DNA of 45,123 bases. Source: an uncultured Eubacteriales bacterium (GTDB lineage Bacteria > Bacillota > Clostridia > Christensenellales > UBA1242). This document shows positions 9,207 to 17,477 of this stretch, one piece after another. Location of the stretch: positions 1 to 45,123 of the forward strand of contig USSZ01000002.1 of the NCBI GenBank assembly GCA_900557645.1. The letters run 5' to 3'. Under the pieces are notes generated by a model. It searched no databases. It was not told the origin of the DNA and saw nothing but the letters and a program-made list of their open reading frames with translations. Numbering within the stretch: position 1 is the stretch's first letter; the number at the start of each line of letters is the position of its first letter. The position numbers were made by a program, and so were the translations under genes.

Positions 9207-9529
9207 AATGCACTAATTCTGACAAGCCAAACACAGAAAAATATATTATGAAAATTAACAACCAAGAAATTGGATTTGGCTATTTGATTGAAACTGAAAT
9301 TAATCCTATAGAAATATTTATAAATGAAGACCAAAGATCTAATGGTTATGGTAAACTATTATTTGCAAAACTATTACAAATTTGTAAAGAAAAAGGATTA
9401 AAAGTATTATTTTTTGAACTTAAAAATGAAGATTATAGAATGATAAACATAATCACATCTTTAGGAGCACGGCATATTGGGACAAATTATGGTATCAATA
9501 AATTTGTTTTGCCTGTTAATTTAGAATAA
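9194..9529 (+). CDS. GNAT family N-acetyltransferase
   Basis: This 111-residue protein contains the acetyl-CoA pyrophosphate loop QRSNGYGK (residues 47-54) after a beta-strand (IEIFINE), followed by a helix (LLFAKLLQICKEKG) and the late GNAT strand FFELKNEDYRMINIITSLGA. It is shorter than the usual 140-170 residues because the N-terminal strands are reduced. The ATG has a GGAGGA ribosome site located inside the overlapping end of the ParB-like gene. A bidirectional terminator follows immediately. The substrate cannot be told; pairing with the ParB-like protein suggests a shared role. Confidence 0.8.
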   Translation: MQIIKCTNSDKPNTEKYIMKINNQEIGFGYLIETEINPIEIFINEDQRSNGYGKLLFAKLLQICKEKGLKVLFFELKNEDYRMINIITSLGARHIGTNYGINKFVLPVNLE

Positions 9530-9531
9530 TT

Positions 9532-9567
9532 AAAAAAAACATCTTACGGTTTAAGATGTTTTTTTTA
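9532..9567. terminator. Bidirectional hairpin terminator between the GNAT and aminopeptidase genes
   Basis: ACATCTTA and TAAGATGT form a stem with a CGGT loop, flanked by A8 on the left and T8 on the right. It can therefore end both the plus-strand GNAT transcript and the minus-strand aminopeptidase transcript. Confidence 0.9.
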
Positions 9568-10962
9568 TTCAAAAAATGCTTTATATCCTTTATATGCACT
9601 ATATAAATCGGCTTTTGAAATCAATTCATAAGGTGCGTGCATCGATATCACGGGAACTCCTATGTCAACAGTATCTATATTTAATTGTGCAATAAATTTT
9701 GCTACTGTTCCACCTCCACCAATATCAACTTTACCAAGTTCTGAAGTTTGCCAAATTATATTATGTTTTGAAAAAATATCTCGAATTCTCTGAACAAGTT
9801 CGGCAGATGCATCATTTGAATCTGATTTTCCTCCACCTCCAGTATATTTATTCATACATACGCCACATGATAATATAGCAGCATTATTTTTTTCAAATAC
9901 ATCAGCAAAATTAGAGTCATATCCGGCAGTAACATCTGCTGAAATACACATAGATTTTTGTCTAACTTTTCGAACATTTTTTTTAAGTGATATGCAAATT
10001 TCATCAATTATATCTTCATAAATCTTACTTTTGATACCTGTTACACCTTCACTTCCTATTTCTTCTTTATCTACCAAAATACATAAAACTGTATTTTTAT
10101 TTCTAGAATCAACGATGGCTTTTAAAGATGCATAAGCACAAACCTTATCATCATGTCCATATGCTCCAAGTAGTGATCTATCAAAACCAATATCCCTTGG
10201 TGGCAATGCAGGCACAATACTTAATTCTGCACTAATAAAATCTTCTTCTGTAATATGATATTCATTATATAAAATTTGCAAGACATTTTCTTTAATTTTA
10301 TCTTTTAACTGCTCATCTTTTAATGCTTTTCCACCCACAACAATATTTAATTGTTCGCCATTAATAAAATCATTAGCCTTTAATTCCATTTGACTTTTCC
10401 CTAAATGAGGTAATAAATCATTGATATAAAAAACGGGATCATTTACATTATCACCTATATTTATATTTATTTTTTTATTATCCTTTGTAAAAACAACTCC
10501 ATGAATTGACAATGGCATTGCTGTCCATTGGTATTTTTTTATTCCACCATAATAATGGGTTTTAAAAAAACATAAACCATCGCTTTCATATATTGGGACT
10601 TGTTTTAAATCAAGTCTTGGCGAATCCAAATGACTGACTATAATTCTTAACCCTTCTTTCTCAATGTCATTTTCTCCTATTTTAAAAAGAACAATTCCCT
10701 TTCCTCTATTTGAAATAAATTTTTTATCGCCAACTTTTAACAAATCACCAAAACTATATTCACTAAAATGATATTTCATTGCCTCACTAGAAACATAATC
10801 GTTTACTTCTCTTTCTGTTTTACATTTAGTCATAAACTCTTTATAATTTTCTGCAAAATCAAAAATTTCTTTTTCCTCTTGTTTACTTGCCAATTCAAAA
10901 TAATTTCTTTTCACATATCTGTAAGATTCCACTTTTTGTTTATCTGACCCTATGTTTTCCAT
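9565..10962 (-). CDS. M18 family zinc aminopeptidase
   Basis: This 465-residue protein has the M18 landmarks: SHLDSPRLDLK (near 88-98), the conserved YYGGIKKYQW segment (near 135-145), DKEEIGSEG with the catalytic Glu (near 290), SADVTAGYDSN (near 335), YTGGGGKSDSND and the final metal His in ISMHAPYELIS (near 437). Members are cytosolic dinuclear zinc exopeptidases, often tetrahedral dodecamers, that release N-terminal residues from peptides. Length is normal for the family. The ATG has a GGGGGA ribosome site. It ends at the shared terminator and is separated from the rubrerythrin gene upstream by a terminator, so it is probably monocistronic. Confidence 0.95.
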   Translation of the reverse strand: MENIGSDKQKVESYRYVKRNYFELASKQEEKEIFDFAENYKEFMTKCKTEREVNDYVSSEAMKYHFSEYSFGDLLKVGDKKFISNRGKGIVLFKIGENDIEKEGLRIIVSHLDSPRLDLKQVPIYESDGLCFFKTHYYGGIKKYQWTAMPLSIHGVVFTKDNKKININIGDNVNDPVFYINDLLPHLGKSQMELKANDFINGEQLNIVVGGKALKDEQLKDKIKENVLQILYNEYHITEEDFISAELSIVPALPPRDIGFDRSLLGAYGHDDKVCAYASLKAIVDSRNKNTVLCILVDKEEIGSEGVTGIKSKIYEDIIDEICISLKKNVRKVRQKSMCISADVTAGYDSNFADVFEKNNAAILSCGVCMNKYTGGGGKSDSNDASAELVQRIRDIFSKHNIIWQTSELGKVDIGGGGTVAKFIAQLNIDTVDIGVPVISMHAPYELISKADLYSAYKGYKAFFE

Positions 10963-11024
10963 ATATCCCCCGTATAAATTATTATTTACAAAATATATTA
11001 AAATAATCTATTTTATATATTAGA

Positions 11025-11056
11025 AAATAATAAAAAAACACCTTAATTGGCGTTTT
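11025..11056 (-). terminator. Terminator of the rubrerythrin-like gene
   Basis: On the minus strand AAAACGCC pairs with GGTGTTTT (one G-U) around AATTAA, followed by T7 and further T-rich sequence, starting a few bases after the stop codon at 11061. Confidence 0.8.
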
Positions 11057-11060
11057 AATA

Positions 11061-11657
11061 TCAAAATCTAAGTTCTTCAGGCAGTATAACCTCACAGTAT
11101 CCCTGTTTTGCTCCACACAAAGGACATTCCTCCCATGCTTCTTTATCAAAACTAACATGTCCACATGCTGGACATACCCACGCAACTTTTTTTGCTTTTT
11201 TATATAATTGCTTATTTTTCATTTGATTGTATAATTCTTCAAATACTTTTGCATGTCTTATTTCAACTTCTCTAATCATATTAAAAATATGGGCTATTTC
11301 TTCGAAACCTTCTTCCATAGCAACCTTTTCAAACTCGGTATATACTTTTGCTTCATCAAGTTCATCTTCACATAAAAGTTTTAAGTTATCAAGAAGATCC
11401 CACTTTTCTTTAAAGGGATAACCTGCACAAATATCAATATTATCAACTTGTTTCATTTCGCTGTCTTGTATTTGCATATATAAAACACGGGCATGATTAA
11501 ATTCCTGATATGCTATTTTATCTATTAATGTTGCTATTGCCTCATAGCCATTATATCTAAAACCATATTCACAAAATTCATATCTAGTCCGTGCAGCACA
11601 TTCTGCAGTATATGCTCTTGCCAAATTTATAAATGTTTGACTATCTTTTAATTTCAT
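11061..11657 (-). CDS. Rubrerythrin-like protein (ferritin-like diiron domain plus rubredoxin-like zinc/iron ribbon)
   Basis: 198 residues. The N-terminal four-helix part carries an ExxH in AYQEFNHARVLY and a second in REVEIRHAKVFEEL, typical diiron ligands. The C-terminus has a rubredoxin-like CPACGHV...CPLCGA knuckle pair. Such proteins reduce peroxide in anaerobes using electrons from rubredoxin or NADH oxidoreductases. The first helix (TAECAARTRYEFCEYG) is more diverged than in the classical rubrerythrin at 43632, so this is a second, more distant paralogue. The ATG has a perfect AAAGGAGG site. It stands alone with its own terminator. Confidence 0.92.
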   Translation of the reverse strand: MKLKDSQTFINLARAYTAECAARTRYEFCEYGFRYNGYEAIATLIDKIAYQEFNHARVLYMQIQDSEMKQVDNIDICAGYPFKEKWDLLDNLKLLCEDELDEAKVYTEFEKVAMEEGFEEIAHIFNMIREVEIRHAKVFEELYNQMKNKQLYKKAKKVAWVCPACGHVSFDKEAWEECPLCGAKQGYCEVILPEELRF

Positions 11658-11801
11658 ATTATTCCTCCTTTACTGATTATGGCTTAAACAGATTTTTTTA
11701 TACATAAAAATTTTTAAAATATAAGTTTTTCTTTTCAAGATTTTAAAGTAATATTTAAAAAACAATTTTATATTTCAAAGTCAATAATTATTTAAAATAT
11801 A

Positions 11802-11829
11802 TTGACATAGAAAATATTCATGTTAAAAT
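11802..11829 (+). promoter_or_regulatory. Sigma-A type promoter for the gene at 12120
   Basis: TTGACA, a 16-base spacer and TAAAAT with an extended TG (TGTTAAAAT). The predicted start is near 11836, giving a leader of about 284 bases, unusually long for this window. Confidence 0.6.
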
Positions 11830-11930
11830 AATATAAACTATGTGGTGTTAAAATTTTATTATCATAAAATTTTAATAAATTCTAACGAATTTGTGTGTTT
11901 TGCACGCCACCTCTGTTTGAATATACATCT

Positions 11931-11955
11931 GTCTCACTCTTGCAAGCAAGTTCGA
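11931..11955 (+). repeat. Dispersed intergenic repeat, copy 1
   Basis: These 25 bases, beginning GTCTCACTCTTGCAAG and ending AAGTTCGA, are identical to the reverse complement of 36594-36618. A longer consensus ending GACTT is shared with diverged copies at 26420 and 42537. Confidence 0.85.
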
Positions 11956-12119
11956 CTTCAAATAAATTAAACTATATCCCATCAAAAAAAAAATTAAAAA
12001 TATTCAACAACTTGATTGATATAACCACCTATTTAAATAACAATTATTTTATGTCGACTATGACTTTGCTTTACTTTTAGAACACATCTGATAAAATAAA
12101 TAAATTCACAGGAGGTAAT

Positions 12120-13091
12120 ATGAAAAATACTTTTAACTTTTGTGTTAATTTAGAAGATAGAAAAAAACAATATCTTGCTTTTTCAAAAGAGCATGAATCT
12201 TTATTGAATTTGCATAGATATATTAGTAAAAATATAAAGAATTTTACTGATATGAGAAATCTTAATATTTGTGATAAAAATCTTTATGAATTAAGATACA
12301 AATACATAAATGCTTTTATTCATTCACCTAAAAAACTTGCCATTGAAGATATGTATTCTTTTACACAATCTTTAATCAACAACTTAAGCCTTTATGAAAA
12401 TAAGAACCTTGCAATTTTATTAAGATTAAGAGAACAAATTGTAAAAACTAACATTGATTATTTAAACTCTTGGTGTCCTAAATATGAGGAATTAAAATCA
12501 AACAAAGAGCATATACCAGAAAATTATAAAAATCATATGGACAACTATCAAATAATAGCAAGTTTTTTTGATAATAAAATAATTACTTTTAGCAATAAAA
12601 AATTTACAATTACACCTTTTGACCAAATGTTACTTAATAAACTATTAGAAAAACAATATATTATAACTATGCTTAAAAAATTAAATCATAATATTTATTT
12701 ACAAACAGAAGAAAATCAATACGAATCTATAAAAAGTATTCTTGAATCAATTAAAGTAGATATTAATAATAATCAAGTTAAATTTAAAGAATGTTTCCCT
12801 TATATTTCACAAATTTGTAATGAATTAACTAAAGGCAATTTCAAAAGCACTTATTTTAATTCTAAAGAATATTTTCCTGAAAATCTAAATGCTAAAAAAG
12901 ATATCATCTTAAATATTTTAAAAAATGAACTTCCTTCTGGTTTTACGAGATCAAACAATGGATTGATTTCAATAAACTCTAAACAATTTGATCTTGAAGA
13001 TGTCAAAAATTTCAATAATGCATTAGAAAATAAAATGTTGCTTGATAAAATGAAATTACATGAAAGTTTATCGGATATTGAAAATTATTAA
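12120..13091 (+). CDS. Hypothetical helical protein
   Basis: A 323-residue, Asn/Lys/Leu-rich protein predicted to be mostly helical, with no signal peptide, membrane segment or motif that I recognise. The start is well supported by AGGAGGTA seven bases before the ATG. It stands alone: a promoter 290 bases upstream and a strong terminator 25 bases after the stop. Gene sequence is very AT-rich, like other unknown genes here. The long leader with the dispersed repeat suggests post-transcriptional control, but that is inference. Real gene, function unknown. Confidence 0.8.
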   Translation: MKNTFNFCVNLEDRKKQYLAFSKEHESLLNLHRYISKNIKNFTDMRNLNICDKNLYELRYKYINAFIHSPKKLAIEDMYSFTQSLINNLSLYENKNLAILLRLREQIVKTNIDYLNSWCPKYEELKSNKEHIPENYKNHMDNYQIIASFFDNKIITFSNKKFTITPFDQMLLNKLLEKQYIITMLKKLNHNIYLQTEENQYESIKSILESIKVDINNNQVKFKECFPYISQICNELTKGNFKSTYFNSKEYFPENLNAKKDIILNILKNELPSGFTRSNNGLISINSKQFDLEDVKNFNNALENKMLLDKMKLHESLSDIENY

Positions 13092-13110
13092 AATAACATT
13101 AGTTTAATAA

Positions 13111-13143
13111 AAAATGCTTACAAAAGTTGTAAGCGTTTTTTTT
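13111..13143 (+). terminator. Terminator of the hypothetical gene at 12120
   Basis: GCTTACAA (13116-13123) pairs with TTGTAAGC (13127-13134) and is followed by T8. A-rich sequence on the left lets it work weakly in the other direction too. Confidence 0.9.
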
Positions 13144-13192
13144 CATTTCGTCTAAAATTTATTAAACAAAATCAAAGTCTGAAAAATATTTT

Positions 13193-13549
13193 CTATAAAA
13201 CCGTCTCTTTATCATTTTCTATCGATAAAAATAATTTTTCCATTTTATCTAAATCAATTCCTTTTTTATTCATAATCTTTAAAATTATATTTGCTACTTC
13301 TGGATAATTCTCTTTTAAATATAAAAAATGTGGATATGAAAACATTTCGCCATAAGCCATATCTGTTTCTGCCACTTCTTTATTGTTATTATAAAAATAA
13401 TTAAAATAAAATCTAAATGACTCTAAATTTTCATTACTTTTATTTTTTATATAATTTTCGTAACTTTTCCATGTCATTTCTGCTATGTTTACAAGTTCTC
13501 CAATTACGTCTTTTTTGGAAACTTTCTTTATTCCATTTCCACCTATCAT
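13193..13549 (-). CDS. Hypothetical protein
   Basis: 118 residues, mixed charge, with an aromatic-rich middle (FRFYFNYFYNNN) and helical ends. No known motif is visible. The ATG has an AGGAGA ribosome site. It lies 77 bases downstream of the HAD phosphatase gene on the same strand with no obvious terminator between, so co-transcription is likely. Function unknown. Confidence 0.7.
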   Translation of the reverse strand: MIGGNGIKKVSKKDVIGELVNIAEMTWKSYENYIKNKSNENLESFRFYFNYFYNNNKEVAETDMAYGEMFSYPHFLYLKENYPEVANIILKIMNKKGIDLDKMEKLFLSIENDKETVL

Positions 13550-13626
13550 ATAATTCTCCTATTATTAATCAACTTATGTTTATTGTGTTATATTTTTCTA
13601 TAACATTAAACTCTAAATTTATTATA

Positions 13627-14289
13627 TCATTTTGATAGTGATTTTTCAATATCTGCATTAAAAGAATATTCTAAATTGTCATATTCATCTTCTTTATCAA
13701 AATATATGTTTGTAAGTGAATCAAAATAACTTTTTATATCTTGCCAAGACGTAAAATTTTGTAATTGTAATGCTGGCTTTAATTTTTTTTTATTTTTATT
13801 TTTAAGACTTCCTTTAAATAAAAGTGGCTTTATTCCCTTACAAGACATTAACTCACAATTTTTTCTTAAATCATCAATGAAAAATTTAATACCCTTTTCA
13901 TACGCATATGCCGGCTTATTTTTGCAACCTAAAACTAATTTATCATATTTTACATTATGATTATCAAGCCATTCATAAGTCATTGAAATTACAGGCTTTA
14001 TATTTGGACGACTTGAAACAAAGAATATAAAATAACCATCATCATGTAAACTATTAATTGTTTCTACTGCTTCAGGAAATGCTTTGTATTTAGAAGGATT
14101 AAAAAATTTAAACACTTTATTTATAAAAGAACATTTATATATACCATCACGAGGAACTTCATAATGCTTTAAATTTTTATCATTATGAAAATTTAATCTT
14201 GCAACAAAATTATACAAAAATGAATTACAACTAAATAAAGTTTTGTCTAAATCTATACCAATTATTTCACCTATAAAAATTTCTTCCAT
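13627..14289 (-). CDS. HAD-superfamily phosphatase, 5'-nucleotidase (NT5C)-like
   Basis: 220 residues. HAD motif I is GIDLDKTLF (nucleophile D13, acid D15). Motif II is FFVSSRP, and motif III/IV is represented by the Lys in KPAYAYEKG and FFIDDLRKN. The order and the short cap resemble bacterial proteins of the 5'(3')-deoxyribonucleotidase type, which dephosphorylate nucleotides. The last 50 residues are Lys/Asp-rich and not recognised. The start is supported by an AAGGAT site. Substrate assignment is inference, the HAD fold is clear. Confidence 0.8.
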   Translation of the reverse strand: MEEIFIGEIIGIDLDKTLFSCNSFLYNFVARLNFHNDKNLKHYEVPRDGIYKCSFINKVFKFFNPSKYKAFPEAVETINSLHDDGYFIFFVSSRPNIKPVISMTYEWLDNHNVKYDKLVLGCKNKPAYAYEKGIKFFIDDLRKNCELMSCKGIKPLLFKGSLKNKNKKKLKPALQLQNFTSWQDIKSYFDSLTNIYFDKEDEYDNLEYSFNADIEKSLSK

Positions 14290-14466
14290 AATATATCCTT
14301 TTATGTAACAATTACATTCTTTAATTTTATTTATAAATCAAAATACTTCACAACAATTAAAGATATCATATTTATAATATATTTTCTAGTAGTTTTACAA
14401 AAAAAGTTGAAAAATTAACATTTTTTTACAAAAAATCGTTGTTTTTTACATATTTTATTAAATTGT

Positions 14467-14495
14467 TTGACATAATCTAAAAATTGTAGTAAAAA
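14467..14495 (+). promoter_or_regulatory. Promoter for the hypothetical gene at 14515
   Basis: A perfect TTGACA -35 is followed after 17 bases by TAAAAA. Start of transcription near 14502 would give a leader of only about 13 bases carrying the AAAGGAG ribosome site. Confidence 0.55.
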
Positions 14496-14514
14496 ATAGA
14501 ACAAAGGAGCATTT

Positions 14515-14898
14515 ATGTTCAATGAAGAAAAATTTAGCAAATGGCTTGAAACAGGACTTCAAACAATGAAAGATGAAAATGCCTATTGCTTAAATTTATA
14601 TGACGAAGATGACGAATGGACTTGCGAACTTGTGGCAACAAATAAATTTTATAAAGATGGTAATGATTGGTGCTTTGATGAAACTAAAGTTTATAAAAGA
14701 GAAAACCCTTTTGTTTTAATCACCAAATATTCACAAGGAAACTATGAAAAAATTTTAAATGAATTTTCATCTTCCCTTCAAAATATTATTTGTAATAACA
14801 ACAATATTAAAAATATTATTACAAACAAAACTTTCGCATATGGTTTTGTAGATGGTGAACTTTACTTTCTTGATACTTGTGAGAATGAACTTTGTTAA
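14515..14898 (+). CDS. Hypothetical small acidic protein
   Basis: 127 residues, acidic in the first half, with a run of Asp/Glu/Trp (DEDDEWTCELV, then DWCFDETKVY) and hydrophobic strands after (NPFVLITKY). There is no signal peptide or membrane segment. I do not recognise the family. The start is fixed by AAAGGAGC seven bases upstream, and a palindromic terminator follows the stop, so this is a self-contained single gene. Confidence 0.75.
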   Translation: MFNEEKFSKWLETGLQTMKDENAYCLNLYDEDDEWTCELVATNKFYKDGNDWCFDETKVYKRENPFVLITKYSQGNYEKILNEFSSSLQNIICNNNNIKNIITNKTFAYGFVDGELYFLDTCENELC

Positions 14899-14907
14899 AA
14901 TTTTTAT

Positions 14908-14940
14908 AACACGTTTTAATTAAAACGTGTTTTTATTTTC
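14908..14940 (+). terminator. Terminator of the gene at 14515
   Basis: AACACGTTTTAA and TTAAAACGTGTT form a perfect 24-base palindrome ending at 14931, followed by a T-rich tail. The loop must open at the AATT centre. Confidence 0.85.
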
Positions 14941-14971
14941 TTTTTTTATATTTTTGTGGTATATTTTTTTT

Positions 14972-16051
14972 ATGAAAGATTTAATTGAAAAAACAGATAA
15001 AAAACAACAAATAATAAAATTTATAGCACAAATTATAATTGTCGGAATTGCAGGAGCAATTGGAGGTGTTGCTTTCAAGACCTTTTTTGAAGCAATAGGT
15101 ATTGTTCCAACTGGACTTTCAGGATTTGCTCTAATAATAAAAAATTTATTCAGCAGTGGAGGAATTGAGTTGCCTACTGCTGTCATTTACCTTATTTTAA
15201 ATGTTTTTATTTTTTTATTTGCTTTAAAAATTTTCGGTTGGAAATTTCTTGTTCTTTCAGGAGTTGGTGCTGGTTGTTATACTTTAGGAATGGAATTCGG
15301 TTTCATTTCAGCACTCGTTCCTGATCCTGCTGGAGAAAAACTTCTTTATGCCATCGTTGGTGCAATTATTGTAGGCTTGACTATTGGTGTTGCCCTGCGT
15401 TTTGGAGGTTCGACTGGAGGAAGTGAAATTCTTGGGGCTATTATTAATAGATATATTCCAAAAATAAAAACTGGATATTGCATTTTAATGTTTAATGTTG
15501 TTGTTTTACTTTTAAGTATTATAACAAGTGGACTTCAAACTGGTCTTTATGCTCTGGTTGTTGCAATTATTTCTTCAATGGCAACAAATCTTGTTCTAGA
15601 GGGGTCTAAACGCGTTCTTGCATATTATATTATATGCGATGAAGATGAAGAAATTTCTAAAGCAATTTTAGATAAATATCATAGAGGAGTAACAAGACTT
15701 GATGCTGTTGGAATGTTTTCAAAGCAAAATAAAAGCATTTTATTATGTTTAATTCCTAATGAGCAAGCACATGAAATGAAAAAATTAGTAGCACAAATAG
15801 ATCAAAATGCTTTTGTGTTTTCTGCCCCAGTAAACGAAACAATTGGTGAAGGAAATTTTATGAAAAAAGCATCTCCACTTAAATATAAACTTAAAAATTT
15901 TTCTGCAATAATAAAATCAAATCAAGTTTACAAAAGACATGAAAAAATAAAACAATTAAAATTAAAACGAAAACAAAAAAGATTTAAAGAAATCAAGATT
16001 AATCGCAATCTTTTAATTTCTGAAAATGCAAATAAAAAATTTTCTAAATAA
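14972..16051 (+). CDS. YitT family membrane protein (DUF161 plus C-terminal DUF2179)
   Basis: About 359 residues. Five or more hydrophobic segments fill residues 15-205, with Gly-rich family motifs such as FGGSTGGSEILG and IVPTGLSGFALI. The soluble end (about 215-290) has the DUF2179 pattern RGVTRLDAVGMFS and LLCLIPNEQAHEMKKLV. The last 55 residues are strongly basic and unique. YitT proteins are uncharacterised inner-membrane proteins common in Firmicutes. An in-frame GTG at 14927 lies inside the preceding terminator, so ATG 14972 is preferred. There is no ribosome site; an extended -10 (TGGTATATT) ends seven bases before the ATG, suggesting a leaderless mRNA. Confidence 0.9.
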   Translation: MKDLIEKTDKKQQIIKFIAQIIIVGIAGAIGGVAFKTFFEAIGIVPTGLSGFALIIKNLFSSGGIELPTAVIYLILNVFIFLFALKIFGWKFLVLSGVGAGCYTLGMEFGFISALVPDPAGEKLLYAIVGAIIVGLTIGVALRFGGSTGGSEILGAIINRYIPKIKTGYCILMFNVVVLLLSIITSGLQTGLYALVVAIISSMATNLVLEGSKRVLAYYIICDEDEEISKAILDKYHRGVTRLDAVGMFSKQNKSILLCLIPNEQAHEMKKLVAQIDQNAFVFSAPVNETIGEGNFMKKASPLKYKLKNFSAIIKSNQVYKRHEKIKQLKLKRKQKRFKEIKINRNLLISENANKKFSK

Positions 16052-16106
16052 ATTAAAGTAATTTTTAATTTATAAAAATATTTAATATACTTATATTTGC
16101 TTAAAT

Positions 16107-16141
16107 AAAAAACGTCATTCTTAATTAAATGACGTTTTTTT
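16107..16141. terminator. Bidirectional terminator between convergent genes
   Basis: AAAAAACGTCATT and AATGACGTTTTTT pair around an eight-base loop. The A and T tracts on both sides serve the YitT gene and the convergent membrane-protein gene at 16156. Confidence 0.9.
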
Positions 16142-16155
16142 AGTAAATCACTAAT

Positions 16156-16491
16156 CTAAAATTGAAGGCTCATTTCTCCTGATGCAAATCCATACGAAAT
16201 CAAAAATACAACAAATAAATAAAGAATTATTGCACATATAGAATTAACTCTTTGCCAAGGATTTCCTACTTTTACGCCTTGTAGGTTGCTATTCAAAGAA
16301 AAGCAATTTGCCATACAATACGCTAATACCACCAAACACATCCAATCATTGACAATCTTTAAATAGAATAAAACAATACAAGCAATTCCCAAAAGACATG
16401 TAAAGATACCTAATATTCTTGACATCATCATTCTACGTTTTAAAAATCCAGCATAATCTTGCACATCTTTACGACTTATATTAACTGCCAT
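16156..16491 (-). CDS. Small membrane protein, hypothetical
   Basis: 111 residues from ATG 16491, chosen because AAGGAG lies eight bases upstream; a longer in-frame start at 16545 has none. It has an N-terminal soluble stretch (VNISRKDVQDYAGFLKRR), then hydrophobic segments near residues 27-45, 50-65 and 83-103. No catalytic motif or known family is visible. It sits downstream of the radical SAM gene on the same strand, 60 bases away, so may be co-transcribed. Confidence 0.75.
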   Translation of the reverse strand: MAVNISRKDVQDYAGFLKRRMMMSRILGIFTCLLGIACIVLFYLKIVNDWMCLVVLAYCMANCFSLNSNLQGVKVGNPWQRVNSICAIILYLFVVFLISYGFASGEMSLQF

Positions 16492-16550
16492 AATAAACTC
16501 CTTAATTATATATTTATTGTAAAGCAAACCCATTTCTTTTGTCAAATATT

Positions 16551-17396
16551 TTAAAACTTTGGAATAAAATTTTCGTTTGCACTTGAAAAATCTTGTATAT
16601 AACCACTATTTAATCCTAAATTTAATGCATGATTTACAACTGCTTTATATTCAAGAGGATAAATTTTTCGGTTTAATTCACCTTCATTTTTTATCGGGGT
16701 AAATTGAGACATAAGACTTATTTCTGGTTCTTTAATATTTTCTTTTATATAATCAAGAATTTTAAAACTATCTTTAACCAAACCTGGCAAAACTAAATGT
16801 CTTATTAAAACTCCTTGTTGCATTACACCATCGCAAAAAATATTTTTAGGTTTCATTTCTCTCATCTTTGAAATAGCCTTTGAAGCCACTATAAAATAAT
16901 CTTTCGCAAATGATAATTTATATGAACTTTCTTGTGAAAAATATTTAAAATCTGGTAAAAATACATCAACCACTTCACTTAATCTTTCAATAATTTCAAC
17001 CTTTTCATAGGCACTGCTATTCCAAACAATTGGGATTGGACAATTAAAACCTTTCAAACTTTCGATTATCTTACTTGAAAAATGAGTTGGAGTAATTAAA
17101 TCTATACTAGAAAAATTATTCATATCGTAACTTTCTAAAAGTCTTCTAAAATCTATTATAGAATATGATTTTCCATTGCCTATATGTGAAATATCAAAAT
17201 TTTGACAAAACTGACATCTTAAATTACAACCAGAAAAAAATATGGCAAGAGCACCTTTCTTTCCACTTATACAAGGTTCTTCCCATTTAAAATTTTCAAT
17301 AATTTTTGCAATTCTTATATCTTCTTGCTCTCGACAAAAACCTAAATTTTGTTTTCTATCTACGTCACAATTTCTAGGACAATCAAAACATAACAT
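16551..17396 (-). CDS. Radical SAM protein, PflX / pyruvate formate-lyase-activase-like
   Basis: 281 residues. The radical SAM cluster motif is CNLRCQFC (Cx3Cx2C, about residues 57-64), preceded by an N-terminal Cys pair (FDCPRNC) and GFCRE, and followed by KPKNIFCDGVMQQGVLIRHLVLPG, all typical of the PflX/YgiQ-neighbour group rather than of true PflA. It binds a 4Fe-4S cluster and SAM; the target is unknown. The genuine activase is encoded at 22411 next to pflB. No ribosome site precedes the ATG, and a TTGCTT-17-TATAAT promoter places the start of transcription at or next to the ATG, suggesting leaderless translation. Confidence 0.88.
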   Translation of the reverse strand: MLCFDCPRNCDVDRKQNLGFCREQEDIRIAKIIENFKWEEPCISGKKGALAIFFSGCNLRCQFCQNFDISHIGNGKSYSIIDFRRLLESYDMNNFSSIDLITPTHFSSKIIESLKGFNCPIPIVWNSSAYEKVEIIERLSEVVDVFLPDFKYFSQESSYKLSFAKDYFIVASKAISKMREMKPKNIFCDGVMQQGVLIRHLVLPGLVKDSFKILDYIKENIKEPEISLMSQFTPIKNEGELNRKIYPLEYKAVVNHALNLGLNSGYIQDFSSANENFIPKF

Positions 17397-17440
17397 ATTT
17401 TTATTATACTTTTAATTACTATAAAAAGCAAGAAAAAATA

Positions 17441-17460
17441 AAAGACCTTAAAGGTCTTTT
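17441..17460 (-). terminator. Terminator of the Smr-like gene
   Basis: AAAGACCTT and AAGGTCTTT form a near-perfect inverted repeat just after the stop codon at 17478. The minus strand continues into a T-rich tail. Confidence 0.75.
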
Positions 17461-17477
17461 TAAATAATATTACATTC

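Larger units (their letters stand above)
11658..12119. other. 462-base non-coding region with a promoter, long leader and dispersed repeat
   Basis: It holds the upstream region of the rubrerythrin-like gene, a good plus-strand promoter at 11802, and a leader of about 280 bases for the gene at 12120 that contains one copy of the dispersed repeat. A 61-codon GTG-started frame at 11895 has no ribosome site and was not called. Confidence 0.5.

Noticed and set aside
11895..12080. Plus-strand frame of 61 codons in the leader of the gene at 12120
   Set aside because: It starts at GTG without a ribosome site, has no recognisable domain and overlaps the dispersed repeat.
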